From: Lentisphaeraceae bacterium
GTDB taxonomy: Bacteria > Verrucomicrobiota > Kiritimatiellia > RFP12 > DVOR01
Length of the DNA: 22,655 nucleotides
Reading direction: 5' to 3'
NCBI GenBank assembly: GCA_004555175.1
Contig: SFJE01000029.1
Span: 1-22,655 of the forward strand
Part shown: positions 7,130 to 15,567 of the stretch, piece after piece
Layout of the letters: every line of letters begins with the position of its first letter
How positions within the stretch are numbered: position 1 is the first letter of the stretch
Notes under the pieces: model-generated
Seen by the model: only the letters and a program-made list of their open reading frames with translations
Told to the model about the DNA's origin: nothing
The model's database searches: none
Made by a program: the position numbers and the translations under genes

Positions 7130-7860
7130 CCTTCTGCGCGGCAGGGCGAAGCCTAGGGGCGAACGGTCTGGCGCTGGTCCTGGCGTTCGCGCTCCATCTC
7201 GCCCTCCTGGCCTGGGCTGCCCACCGCCTCCTCGCGCCGCTTCCGGCGCGCCCCAGCCCCACCCTCTTGGTCGACTCCATCGAGCTGACCCTCGCAGAGG
7301 TCGAGAGCGAGACACCTGTCACCGAGGCAACCGAGCAGCAACTTCCCCTCCCAACCCCCGCGCCCCAACCCGAAGCAGCTCCCTATCTCTTCGATGCCGC
7401 CGGTGCCATCCCCTTGCCAGAGCCGCCCCCGCCCCAAATCTCTCCCCATCCCCAAAGTTCAGGTCTCCTTATCCCCGAAGTGGCCGCCCCGCTTGAGCGC
7501 CCCCTGCGCGATAATCCCCTCCCCGAAATCACCCTCCCGCCGGCCCAACCGGCCCCTAAGCGGAAGAGCACGCCCCGCCAAGCCGCCGGCGCCACCGCCC
7601 GCCTCGACTCCCCCAAGCTCGTCACCGACCTCTCCCGCCTGATTAAGGCCTATCCTCCCGAAGCCCGCCGAAACGGCTGGGAAGGCACCGTCATCCTAGC
7701 CCTCGACATCGCCCCCGATGGCTCCCTCCGCGCTGCCGAAATCCATCAGAGCAGCGGTTACGCCAGCCTCGACCGTGCCGCCCTCAAGATGATTCGTTCA
7801 GCCCGCTTCGCCGGCGGCCCCGGCCACCTTCTCCAACCCATCGAGTACAAACTCAAATGA
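7126..7860 (+). CDS. tonB: TonB-like energy transducer
   Basis: 244 residues: one N-terminal membrane helix (about 13-31), a long Pro-rich periplasmic linker (about 72-150, rich in PP and PEP), and a TonB C-terminal domain (about 170-244) with the family's YPPEARRNGWEGTVILAL opening, the DG turn, SSGYASLDRAAL and a closing RSARF segment. TonB carries energy from ExbB-ExbD to outer-membrane receptors for iron chelates, vitamins or glycans. No TonB-dependent receptor lies in this window, so the partner must be encoded elsewhere. The start overlaps the exbD stop, and the stop overlaps the start of the ABC ATPase (ATGA). Confidence 0.93.
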   Translation: MTFCAAGRSLGANGLALVLAFALHLALLAWAAHRLLAPLPARPSPTLLVDSIELTLAEVESETPVTEATEQQLPLPTPAPQPEAAPYLFDAAGAIPLPEPPPPQISPHPQSSGLLIPEVAAPLERPLRDNPLPEITLPPAQPAPKRKSTPRQAAGATARLDSPKLVTDLSRLIKAYPPEARRNGWEGTVILALDIAPDGSLRAAEIHQSSGYASLDRAALKMIRSARFAGGPGHLLQPIEYKLK

Positions 7861-8603
7861 CCCCTATCCTCTCCGTCCGCGACCTCGTCATCGATTATCC
7901 TCGCCCCGGCAAGCCCCCCTTCCGCGCGGTCAATCAAATCTCCTTTGAGGTCCGCGAGCAAGCCTTCTTTGGGATTGTCGGCGAAAGCGGTTGCGGCAAA
8001 AGCACCACCGCCAAGGCGCTCTGCGGCCTCCAGCCCATCACCTCCGGCACCATCGCCTTTGCCCCGATGCCCCGCGGCGCGGTGCAGATGATCTTCCAAG
8101 ACGCCGTCGGGTCCCTCAACCCCCGCCTCACCATCGGCCAGACCCTCGCCGAAGTCCTCACCGTCCACCACCTCTGCCCCAAGGCCGAGCGCGAGGCGCG
8201 CGTACGCACCCTCCTCGACGAAGTGGGCCTCCCGGCCGAAGTCGCCCTCGCCTACCCCCGCGAGCTCTCCGGCGGCCAGTGCCAGCGCATCTCCATCGCC
8301 CGCGCCCTGGCCATGAACCCCCGCGTCCTCATCGCCGATGAACCGGTCTCCGCCCTCGATGTCTCCGTCCAGGCCCGCGTCCTCAACCTCCTGGCCGACC
8401 TCCGTGCCAAGCGAAGCCTGACCATCCTCCTCATTTCGCACGACCTCGCCGTCGTCCGCACCGTCTGCGAAGAGCTCATCGTAATGAACGCCGGGCAGAT
8501 CGTCGAACGCGGCCCCGCCCGTGACCTCTTCGCCCACCCCAAGCACCCCTACACCCAAAAACTCCTCGCCGCCGTCCCCGACATCTCCGCGGCCCTCGCC
8601 TAA
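7857..8603 (+). CDS. ABC transporter ATPase, OppF/DppF-like
   Basis: 248 residues with a complete nucleotide-binding domain: Walker A GESGCGKST (42-50), Q-loop IFQDAVGSLNPR (Gln81), signature LSGGQCQR (137-144), Walker B VLIADEP (157-163), D-loop SALD, and H-loop LLISHD (His195). The SLNPR motif and the end HPKHPYTQKLLAAVP are typical of the oligopeptide/dipeptide/nickel importer ATPases (OppF/DppF family), which energise inner-membrane permeases. The family usually runs 300 residues or more, so this is a short version that stops near the start of the oligopeptide-type C-terminal extension. No permease or second ATPase is nearby; it lies at the end of the TonB block, coupled by ATGA. What it works with is unknown. 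Confidence 0.9.
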   Translation: MTPILSVRDLVIDYPRPGKPPFRAVNQISFEVREQAFFGIVGESGCGKSTTAKALCGLQPITSGTIAFAPMPRGAVQMIFQDAVGSLNPRLTIGQTLAEVLTVHHLCPKAEREARVRTLLDEVGLPAEVALAYPRELSGGQCQRISIARALAMNPRVLIADEPVSALDVSVQARVLNLLADLRAKRSLTILLISHDLAVVRTVCEELIVMNAGQIVERGPARDLFAHPKHPYTQKLLAAVPDISAALA

Positions 8604-8624
8604 GGCGCGCCGCGAAGTGCGTAA

Positions 8625-8653
8625 AAGACAAGCGCGGGGCAGTGTGCTATACT
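8625..8653 (+). promoter_or_regulatory. Promoter for the gspK-D cluster
   Basis: A TATACT -10 box (8648-8653) with an extended TG (TGCTATACT) and an AAGACA -35-like hexamer (8625-8630) at exact 17 bp spacing. The segment GTGCTATA is shared with the promoter near 328. Transcription would start near 8660, so the gspK message would have almost no leader. Confidence 0.6.
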
Positions 8654-8663
8654 TTTAGGGTTG

Positions 8664-9920
8664 ATGGACAAACTAGGCTTGCAGAGCGTAACGCGGCACC
8701 GGGGTGGTTTTGCCCTGGTGGCTGTGATTTGGGCAGTGGCTGTGCTCAGCCTCCTGGCCTGTTCGTTTGCAATGGATGCCTATATGGAGGGGAAGGCGGC
8801 GGTGTGGACGCGGAGCCGTCATCAGGCCTCGGCGTTGTTGGATTCGGGGTTGACGCTGGCGGGAATGTTGATGGCGCGGCAGGAGAAGGTGAGCGGGGAG
8901 GAGACCGAAGAGGAGGCGGAGAAGGATCGATGGATTGTGCCGGCCATTCGCCTCAAGCGCGGGCAGCGGGTGGAGGTGTCGCAACGGCTCATGTTTGATG
9001 AAGCGGGGCACTTGCAGTTCGAGACGGCCGACGTGCTCTCCTCCACGAATAACGTGCCCGATGCGGAGATCTTTGTGGCGATTGAGCCCGAGCCGGCGCG
9101 TTGGAATATTAATAAGCTCACCAAGGCGGGCTTTGGGGATAATGCCGACTTGATTTGGGCGCGAATTCTGACGGTGGCCGGGGTGCCGGAGGAGGACCAG
9201 AGCGCGCTGGTCGATTCCTTCTATGATTGGGTGGATGAGGACAGCATCACCGAATCGGCCGACGGAGCGGAGAGCGAATACTACGAGGGCCTGGAGACGC
9301 CCTACACCTGCAAGAACGGTCCGCTGGATACAGTGGGTGAATTGGCGTTTATCAAAGGTTTTGACCGCAATGGCGGCGTGTTGCTCAAGGGCGGGGTGTG
9401 GAACCCGGAGGAGACGAATAGTGAGCGGCAGGTCTTCGTGAGTGGCATCGAAGGGCTCTTTACCACCTACGGCGAGGGGAAGATCAATGTCAATGCCGCG
9501 CCGCGCGAGGTGCTCTTGACGGTGCCGTGCCTAGAGGATGCCGATGGGCTCATCGTCGATACCATCCTGGAAGAGCGCGAAGGGCTGAATGCCGATACGG
9601 CCAGCGCGTCGGCCAAGGTGCAGCAGGTTTCGCGTTCGAGCGGGACGGCGAGTCTGGGCGCGGCAGCGGTGAAGGATTATCACTTTACGGACCTCTCGGA
9701 CTTTCTGGCACGCGTGCCAGGGTTGAGCCAGGAGGATGCAAATATCTACCTGACGGTGGATTGCGCCATCTATAAGCTAGAGATTGAGGGGCGCGTGGGG
9801 CGCGTAAAGCGGCGGGCCACGGCCGTGGTCCAACGCGGGGGCGATAGTAAATCGACGGCTGGCAGTTCAACGGCGGCAAATGGGAACTTGGTGATTTTGC
9901 AATGGCGCGAAGAGACGTAG
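8664..9920 (+). CDS. gspK: Type II secretion minor pseudopilin, GspK-like
   Basis: 418 residues from ATG 8664; the adjacent TTG at 8661 is equally possible. The prepilin-type N-terminus is RHRGG followed by FALVAVIWAVAVLSLLA: a basic leader, a Gly-Phe cleavage point for prepilin peptidase, then the hydrophobic helix. There is no Glu at position 5 of the mature chain, which fits GspK and not major pilins. The large body (300+ residues) and PARWNINKL and GKINVNAAPREVLLTVP segments (the helix-hairpin-helix-type region) are GspK features. It caps the pseudopilus tip. Placed first in a cluster with GspL-, GspM- and GspD-like genes. The predicted message start lies only a few bases upstream and there is only a short AGGG before the start codon. 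Confidence 0.88.
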   Translation: MDKLGLQSVTRHRGGFALVAVIWAVAVLSLLACSFAMDAYMEGKAAVWTRSRHQASALLDSGLTLAGMLMARQEKVSGEETEEEAEKDRWIVPAIRLKRGQRVEVSQRLMFDEAGHLQFETADVLSSTNNVPDAEIFVAIEPEPARWNINKLTKAGFGDNADLIWARILTVAGVPEEDQSALVDSFYDWVDEDSITESADGAESEYYEGLETPYTCKNGPLDTVGELAFIKGFDRNGGVLLKGGVWNPEETNSERQVFVSGIEGLFTTYGEGKINVNAAPREVLLTVPCLEDADGLIVDTILEEREGLNADTASASAKVQQVSRSSGTASLGAAAVKDYHFTDLSDFLARVPGLSQEDANIYLTVDCAIYKLEIEGRVGRVKRRATAVVQRGGDSKSTAGSSTAANGNLVILQWREET

Positions 9921-9936
9921 AAACGGCGGAGCAGAG

Positions 9937-11190
9937 ATGATGGCAGAGGACATGGAGAGACCCGCAGAGGCTGCGCCCGAAGGGCAGGCCCCGGCGCCCG
10001 TGGAGATCGCGGGTGGTGCGGTGGCCGTGCGGAGTTATGAGACGGTGCTCGTGCGCCAGGTGTTGCCCGTGGAGGCAGAAGGGACACTTGCCGAGACGGT
10101 GGCCTTGAATACCGAGGCGCTCTCGCCCTTCGAAGAGGGGTGCTATGCGTTGGGCTATGAGGTGGTCAGCCGTAATGCCGAGGCATTGACGGTGTGGGTG
10201 GCGATGGCAGCTAATGAGGTGCTGGATGAGCGTTGGCACGCGGCATTGCAGGCTGCCGGGAAGTTGGGCAAGGCGCGGGTAGACGTCTCGCTGATGGGGT
10301 GGTTGAAGGTGTTGCCGCAGGTGGCGCCGGAGGCGATGCACGGGCGGAAATTGGTGGCCATTCGCGAGCCGGCCGAGCAGTTGCTGATGTTGCTTTCCGA
10401 GGGCGTTCCAGAGGCCGTACGCGCCTTCCCCGGGCAGATGGCCGATGCGGACTTTGCGCGCGAAGCGATGCTACTTCTCTCGCGCGGGGCGTTGGAGGGG
10501 TTGGGGGCCGAAGCGCCCGAGGTGCTCTGCCTGGCACCGACGCGCGAGAGCGTCCAAGCCTTGCAGGTAGGCACCGGATTGGAGCCGCGCTTTATTGCCT
10601 TGGAGCCGGCCGAGGCCGAGACGCGTCTGGGCCAAGCCTTGCTTGATCGCGCAACCGCCCCTGAGGCTACGATGGATTTGACGCCCGAAGCGTGGCGCGA
10701 AGAGGCTTCCGCCGCGCGGCGGAAGCGGGGCCTCATTGCCGGCGTTTCGATTCTCGGCGTGCTGTGGCTGATTTGCGCGGCAGGACTCTTCTTGGCGCCG
10801 AAGGTCTACAAGAAGCTGGCGCAGGATGTCACCGCGCAGATTGCGCGCCAGCGGCGGGTCTATCAAGCCGTGCAGGATCTGCGCGAGCGGGTGGCGCTGA
10901 TTGAGCGTTATCAGGACCGATCGAACTCGGCACTGGAGATGTTGAGGCTGTTGTGCGCGGCTAAGGCCAAGACCATGACCTTCCTCTCGGTCTCCTACCG
11001 GCAGAAACAGCAACTGAAGGTCAGCGGTCTGGCGGACGACACCTCGGATGTCTACGCCTTCAAGGAGGCGCTGCAGCAGGATGAGCGCTTGCAGGAGGTG
11101 AAGATTACCCGCCTCTCGCAAGACCCCAAGACGCGCAAGCAGCGCTTTGATATTGACATCGTCTTCCCCAGCGAACAGGAGCAAGAGTAA
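9937..11190 (+). CDS. gspL: GspL-like (PilM-PilN fusion) inner-membrane assembly protein
   Basis: 417 residues from tandem ATGs at 9937/9940. An N-terminal cytoplasmic part (about 1-245) is a degenerate actin-like/PilM domain. Then MDLTPEAWREE, a typical PilN/GspL junction, leads into basic residues and a single membrane helix (about 264-287). The periplasmic part has a coiled coil (about 295-330) and a ferredoxin-like PilN/GspL domain (SVSYRQKQQLKVSGLADD onward, closing with FDIDIVF). GspL links the secretion ATPase GspE to GspM and the pseudopilus. Its stop shares one base with the GspM-like start (TAATG). Recognisable mostly by layout and neighbours, since sequence conservation in this family is weak. 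Confidence 0.78.
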   Translation: MMAEDMERPAEAAPEGQAPAPVEIAGGAVAVRSYETVLVRQVLPVEAEGTLAETVALNTEALSPFEEGCYALGYEVVSRNAEALTVWVAMAANEVLDERWHAALQAAGKLGKARVDVSLMGWLKVLPQVAPEAMHGRKLVAIREPAEQLLMLLSEGVPEAVRAFPGQMADADFAREAMLLLSRGALEGLGAEAPEVLCLAPTRESVQALQVGTGLEPRFIALEPAEAETRLGQALLDRATAPEATMDLTPEAWREEASAARRKRGLIAGVSILGVLWLICAAGLFLAPKVYKKLAQDVTAQIARQRRVYQAVQDLRERVALIERYQDRSNSALEMLRLLCAAKAKTMTFLSVSYRQKQQLKVSGLADDTSDVYAFKEALQQDERLQEVKITRLSQDPKTRKQRFDIDIVFPSEQEQE

Positions 11191-11744
11191 TGACCGCCCT
11201 TACGCAACGCGATCAGATGTTGCTGGCCCTCTTTGGCGTGGTGCTGGCTGTGGGTTCGTTGGCGCTGTGGTTCCCCAAGGCGCGGCAGGCGTGGCAACGC
11301 GAAGCACGCGTCTGGCGGCAGCAAAGTGCGCGGTTAGAGCGCGAGCGCGCGGAGATTGCCCAGCGGCCCAAGGTGCAGGCGCAGTATGATGCGCTGCGCG
11401 ACAAGATGCCACTCTTCCCCGAGGGGCGATCGGTCGATACCCACTGGTTGCCAATTATGGATAACACCGCCCGGGCGAACAATGTGAACATTGCCCAACG
11501 CTCGATTGGCGGCGAAGAAAAGATTGGCGAAGTGACCGAGCTCACCCTCGAGTGCCGAGACTGGGAGGGTCGCCTCGATTCGCTGGTCTGGTTCCTCTAC
11601 GATATCGAAACGCGCGAGGACGCGATGATGGACGTGCGTGCCATCACCATCCGCCCGAACGCCAAGAAGCCCGGCATTCTCCAGGGCACCTTCACGCTCA
11701 ACTGCGCCTATATGCGCACCGATGACGCCCCGAGCGCCCAATAA
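11190..11744 (+). CDS. gspM: GspM/PilO-like inner-membrane protein
   Basis: 184 residues: a short cytoplasmic tail, one membrane helix (about 9-28), a charged coiled coil (about 30-70, REARVWRQQSARLERERAEI), and a periplasmic ferredoxin-like domain (about 85-180). This is the GspM/PilO layout. These proteins pair with GspL/PilN to build the inner-membrane platform. The call rests on architecture and on its place between the GspL-like and GspD genes more than on motifs. A family search would distinguish GspM from PilO. The start overlaps the upstream stop codon. Confidence 0.75.
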   Translation: MTALTQRDQMLLALFGVVLAVGSLALWFPKARQAWQREARVWRQQSARLERERAEIAQRPKVQAQYDALRDKMPLFPEGRSVDTHWLPIMDNTARANNVNIAQRSIGGEEKIGEVTELTLECRDWEGRLDSLVWFLYDIETREDAMMDVRAITIRPNAKKPGILQGTFTLNCAYMRTDDAPSAQ

Positions 11745-11762
11745 CCCCACGGACAACGCTTT

Positions 11763-14411
11763 ATGAACACATCCCCCCTTCTCCTGACCTTGAGTGCCGG
11801 TCTTCTACTCTCCGGCACCGCAGCCGCCCAAGTCCGCGCTCCCACCATCCGCCGCACCAGTGGCAACGCGCCCGCCGCCGCAAATGCCGCCACCTCCACC
11901 ACCGAGGTGGCCCAACAACTGGCCAAGGCCGAACGTGGCAAGGGCGGGCGCCCGAAGTTGAAGTTCGATAACGCCCCCGCCGAGCTCTTCCTGCAGATTT
12001 ATGCGCAGGTGACTGGCCGCACCCTCCTCACCTCACCCGATGTGCCGAAGGTGACGATGAGCCTGCGCTCGAACAACGAAGAAAAGTGGTCCGATGCCGA
12101 GTACCTACAGGCCATTGAGCAGCAACTGCAACTCAACGGCATTGGCCTTATTCCGGTGGGCGAGCGCTTTGCCCTCGTGGTGCCCTTCAAGACCATCGGC
12201 CAACAGGGCATCGAAACCTTCCTGGAGATCCCCGCCAAGGGCCGCCATCCGGAAGAGGGCAAGATTATCCGCCAGGTCATCACCCCCAAGAACATCTCGG
12301 CCGAAGAGGCGCAGAAGGTGGTCGAGAACTTCAAGCGCCCCGATGGCATGGTGCAGTTCCTCGAGCGGACCAACTCGCTGTTGATTACCGACACGCAGGA
12401 GAATGTCAACCGGATGATTGAGATTATCTCCTTCATCGACAAACCCATGCCGGTGCTCGAGGAGGTCCAGGTCTACGGCATCAAGCACGCAAAGGCCGCC
12501 GACATCAAGAAGTCGCTCGAAGAGTTTGTGCAGGCCTCGCGCGAAGAGGACGAGAAGAGCAAGAAGTCCACCGCCGCCCCGCGGACAAGCAACTCGCTCA
12601 GCGGCGGCATGCAGAAGGGCGTCTCCATCTCGCAGAACCGCAACCTGCCCGGCGTGACGCGCCCGGGAACGCAGCCGGCCGAGCAGCCGACCGCAAGCAA
12701 CCCCGTGGTGGACGCGCTGGTGAGCGATGCCGACCGCGGGATGATTCGCGGCAAGGTGCAGATTATGGCCGATGAGCGCTCCAACCAGTTGATTATCGTC
12801 ACGCGGCCCTCCAATATGGCCTTCTTTGAGCGCATTATTAAGGTGCTCGACATTGAAACCGCGCCCGAAATCGCCGTTGAGATCATCCGCCTAAAGTATG
12901 CCCAAGCCGAGACGAAGGATTCCAACAAGGGCGTGGCCGACCTGCTCAACGAGCTTATCGATTCCTCGTCCTCCTCCAAGGCCAATGAACCGGCCACCCG
13001 AAATACCAACAACCAGACCAATAACCGCAACCTCACCAACACCAACCGCCCTGCCACCCCCACCCCGCCCCAGCTTTCGGCAGACTCCAAGAGCAAAATC
13101 GGCGAACTGCGCAAGGAAAACATCAAGATTCTCGCCGATAGCCGTATCAATGCCGTGATGGTGATGGCCTCTCCCGGCGATCTCGCGGCCATCAAGGACA
13201 TCATTGCCGAAATGGATGTTCCCGTGGCTCAGGTCCTTATCGAAACCGTGGTACTTAGCGTGACGCTGGGCGATGACCTCACCACAGGCGTGGAGTGGGT
13301 CAAGCGCGTCTCCGGTGGCAATAAGTATCGGGATAGCTTTGGCGGCGGCGGGATGCCAAGTGGTGCTGCGTCCTCCCCGCAAAACCTCTTCAACTTGGCC
13401 ACCAATGTCACTTCGGCGCTGGGGATGATTAGCGGCGGCTCGCAGTATTATGGCACCATCAACAAGCTCAACCTCGACTTCCTCATCCGCGCCACCGAGC
13501 TCGACAACCGCACCAAGGTTATCACCTCGCCCATCTTGATGACGCAGGATAACAAGGAAGCGACCCTTGAGAACACCGAGCTCGCCTATCTCTACAACGG
13601 CATGAAGTACATGGGCTCCTCCTACTCCGGCTCGGACTACCAGCCCGACATTAAGCAGGAAGAGATTGGTCTCACCATCAAGGTGACCCCGCGCATCAAC
13701 CCCGATGGCACCGTTGTCCTGACCTTTGAGGAGACCTTCCAGAACGCCGATAACAAGCAGGAGGTCCCCGGCTCGGGCACCAATGGCGAAAGCTCAATGT
13801 GGCCTTCGCCCTCCACGCGCAAGATCTCCGGTAACATCTCGGTCAACGACGGACAGACCGTCGTCATCGGCGGCCTCGTTGAGCACAAGATTATCGAAGA
13901 AGAGGGCGGCATTCCCTTCCTCAAGAACATCCCGTGGATTGGCCGCTATCTCTTTGGCTACACCGACTTCTCTGACAGCCGCAGCGAGTTGCTCGTCTTC
14001 CTCACGCCTTACGTCTTCAAGTCCTCCGAAGAGGCCCAGGCCGAAGCCAAGCGCCGCAAGGATTACCTCGATGCGCCTGGCGTCTGGAACAAGGGCTGGT
14101 CGAACTCTAATCTCGCCGACATTCCTGACGAAGAGGAGATGCTCCGCCGCGAGAACCAGAAGCGCGCCTATGAGACCAAGCAGTTCAAGGCCAAGGAGAA
14201 GCGTTCCAAGGCCCAGCGCGATCACGACCGCAAGATGGCCGAGCTCCTGGAAAAGTCCATCGACCGCAAGCGCGAGGAGCTCGATGACGAGCGTATGCGC
14301 CTCTCCGATGACGAAGTCTCCGCCCGTGAGGCCGAATTGCTCAACGAACAGCTGATGCACGAAGCGCTCCTGCGCTCGATCCTAGAATCTGAGGGCACCC
14401 AGGCTGAATAG
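11763..14411 (+). CDS. gspD: Secretin GspD, type II secretion outer-membrane pore
   Basis: 882 residues, larger than the usual 650-750. Signal peptide 1-22 (cleavage after TAAA or AAAQ). Then an N0-like domain (64-142), N1 (166-228), N2 (234-365, with a low-complexity insert 260-330), N3 (369-486, interrupted by an Asn/Thr/Pro-rich insert 385-450), and the secretin barrel core (495-752) with the VPGSGTNG segment near the inner gate and the hallmark NDGQTVVIGGLVE...GGIPFLKNIPWIGRYLFG followed by ELLVFLTPYVF. Residues 755-882 form a highly charged, coiled-coil-like C-terminal extension rich in K/R/E/D, longer than the S-domain of Klebsiella type. It makes the outer-membrane channel. The upstream gspM ends 18 bases before the start. 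Confidence 0.95.
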   Translation: MNTSPLLLTLSAGLLLSGTAAAQVRAPTIRRTSGNAPAAANAATSTTEVAQQLAKAERGKGGRPKLKFDNAPAELFLQIYAQVTGRTLLTSPDVPKVTMSLRSNNEEKWSDAEYLQAIEQQLQLNGIGLIPVGERFALVVPFKTIGQQGIETFLEIPAKGRHPEEGKIIRQVITPKNISAEEAQKVVENFKRPDGMVQFLERTNSLLITDTQENVNRMIEIISFIDKPMPVLEEVQVYGIKHAKAADIKKSLEEFVQASREEDEKSKKSTAAPRTSNSLSGGMQKGVSISQNRNLPGVTRPGTQPAEQPTASNPVVDALVSDADRGMIRGKVQIMADERSNQLIIVTRPSNMAFFERIIKVLDIETAPEIAVEIIRLKYAQAETKDSNKGVADLLNELIDSSSSSKANEPATRNTNNQTNNRNLTNTNRPATPTPPQLSADSKSKIGELRKENIKILADSRINAVMVMASPGDLAAIKDIIAEMDVPVAQVLIETVVLSVTLGDDLTTGVEWVKRVSGGNKYRDSFGGGGMPSGAASSPQNLFNLATNVTSALGMISGGSQYYGTINKLNLDFLIRATELDNRTKVITSPILMTQDNKEATLENTELAYLYNGMKYMGSSYSGSDYQPDIKQEEIGLTIKVTPRINPDGTVVLTFEETFQNADNKQEVPGSGTNGESSMWPSPSTRKISGNISVNDGQTVVIGGLVEHKIIEEEGGIPFLKNIPWIGRYLFGYTDFSDSRSELLVFLTPYVFKSSEEAQAEAKRRKDYLDAPGVWNKGWSNSNLADIPDEEEMLRRENQKRAYETKQFKAKEKRSKAQRDHDRKMAELLEKSIDRKREELDDERMRLSDDEVSAREAELLNEQLMHEALLRSILESEGTQAE

Positions 14412-14436
14412 CCTCCTGCCCTCTAAGGAGATTGCA

Positions 14437-14916
14437 ATGACCCTTACCGAAGAACAGACCGCCGCCGTCCGCCAATGGGTCGCCGACGGCGCCTCCCTTA
14501 GCGAAGTTCAGCAGCGCCTGCGCGCCGAGTTCGGCCTCCACCCCACCTTCTTTGATGTCCGAATGTTGGTGATGGACCTGGGTGTGCAGGTCAAGGACCG
14601 CGTGGCGCAGGTCAATGCTGATGATGTGACCAAGGCGAAGTTGCCCCCCAAGCCGGCCGAACCCGGCACGCCTCCGCCCCCCGCCGAGCCCGCCTCTGGG
14701 GGCGTCTCGGTGACGGTTGATACCATCCAAACCATCCCCGGCGCTCTCGTCTCCGGCTCAGCCGTCTTCTCAGATGGCGTCAAAGCCCGTTGGTACTTCG
14801 ACCAGATGGGCCGCTTTGCCTTCGAACCCGAGCTCCCTGGCTACCACCCCACCCCCGAAGACTCCCGCACCTTCCAGCAAACCCTCCAACGCGAACTCTC
14901 CACCCGCGGCTACTAA
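14437..14916 (+). CDS. Uncharacterised small protein at the end of the gsp cluster
   Basis: 159 residues with a strong TAAGGAGA ribosome site six bases before ATG 14437, 25 bases after gspD. No signal peptide or membrane segment. The N-terminal 55 residues (TEEQTAAVRQWVADGASLSEVQQRLRAEFG in two parts, then FFDVRMLVMDLGVQVKD) look like a helical, helix-turn-helix-like domain. A Pro-rich linker (70-86) follows, then a beta-rich C-terminal domain (about 88-159) ending in ELSTRGY. I recall similar proteins in Verrucomicrobia/Lentisphaerae genomes but know no function. Its position suggests a link with secretion or simply co-transcription; that is inference. Confidence 0.8.
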   Translation: MTLTEEQTAAVRQWVADGASLSEVQQRLRAEFGLHPTFFDVRMLVMDLGVQVKDRVAQVNADDVTKAKLPPKPAEPGTPPPPAEPASGGVSVTVDTIQTIPGALVSGSAVFSDGVKARWYFDQMGRFAFEPELPGYHPTPEDSRTFQQTLQRELSTRGY

Positions 14917-14923
14917 AAAGGGT

Positions 14924-15091
14924 GCCTCGTGTTTTTTTAACCACAAAGAACACAAAGAGCACAAAGGGATGACACGCAAAGCAGCGCACGGTCGCCTCGT
15001 GTTTTTTTAACCACAAAGAACACAAAGAGCACAAAGGGATGGCACGCAAGGCAGCGCACGGTCGCCGCATGTTTTTTGCCCACAAAGGACA
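14924..15091 (+). repeat. Tandem 70-bp repeats, CACAAAG family (left flank of GxxExxY gene)
   Basis: Two near-identical 70-bp units (14924-14993 and 14994-15063, differing at two positions) followed by a degraded partial third (15064 to about 15091). Each unit opens with GCCTCGTGTTTTTTTAA, carries CCACAAAGAACACAAAGAG and CACAAAGGGATG, and ends in GCAGCGCACGGTC. The core is the reverse complement of the core in the repeats at 15606-15838. No coding content. The stretch 15092-15173 holds degenerate remnants (ACAAGAGCACAAAGCCACA) and the ribosome site of the next gene. Confidence 0.95.
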
Positions 15092-15173
15092 CTAGACCGC
15101 GCAATGCGAGGCGCGATACCGACAAGAGCACAAAGCCACATAATCCCCGACAACGCGGAAGGGAAGAGAGCGT

Positions 15174-15548
15174 ATGACAGAGAAAGACATCTTACACTTG
15201 TCCGACCAGGTGCGTGATATTGCCTTTCAAGTCCATCTGCGTTTTGCACCTGGGTACCTAGAAAGCGTCTACGAGAATGCGTTGCTCCATCGTCTGGAAC
15301 AAGCAGGTCTCAAGGTTAAGCGGCAATATCCAATCACCGTTCGGGATGTAGATGGTTTTGTTGTCGGAGAGTTTATCGCTGATCTCTTCGTAGAGGAAGC
15401 CCTTATCGTTGAACTGAAGGCCATTAAGAACCTCACCGAAGCCCACCTTGCACAACTCCTGAACTATCTCTATGCAACCGGCATCCGCGACGGGCTGCTC
15501 ATCAACTTTGGTTCTTATAAGTTCCAATGTACCAAGCAACGCATCTAG
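15174..15548 (+). CDS. GxxExxY protein (PDDEXK_3 family)
   Basis: 124 residues, the normal length for this family, with a GGAAGGGAAGAGAG ribosome site. The naming motif is GYLESVYENAL (Gly27, Glu30, Tyr33). A PD-(D/E)xK-like core follows: Asp70 in FIADLFVEE, then ELK at 80-82 (Glu80, Lys82), and the closing HLAQLLNYLYATG helix and GLLINFGS strand. These residues would coordinate metal in a nuclease-type fold, but no function has been established to my knowledge. The gene is less GC-rich in feel than its neighbours and stands alone between two sets of CACAAAG repeats in opposite orientation, which suggests it arrived as a module. An antisense open frame across it is not considered real. Confidence 0.95.
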   Translation: MTEKDILHLSDQVRDIAFQVHLRFAPGYLESVYENALLHRLEQAGLKVKRQYPITVRDVDGFVVGEFIADLFVEEALIVELKAIKNLTEAHLAQLLNYLYATGIRDGLLINFGSYKFQCTKQRI

Positions 15549-15567
15549 TTTTTCTCTCCTTCTTGCT

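Noticed and set aside
8611..8629. Shared TGCGTAAA word near the gspK and leuA promoters as a regulator site
   Set aside because: Eight bases in two places is within chance for a window this size, and the words sit at different distances from the -10 boxes.
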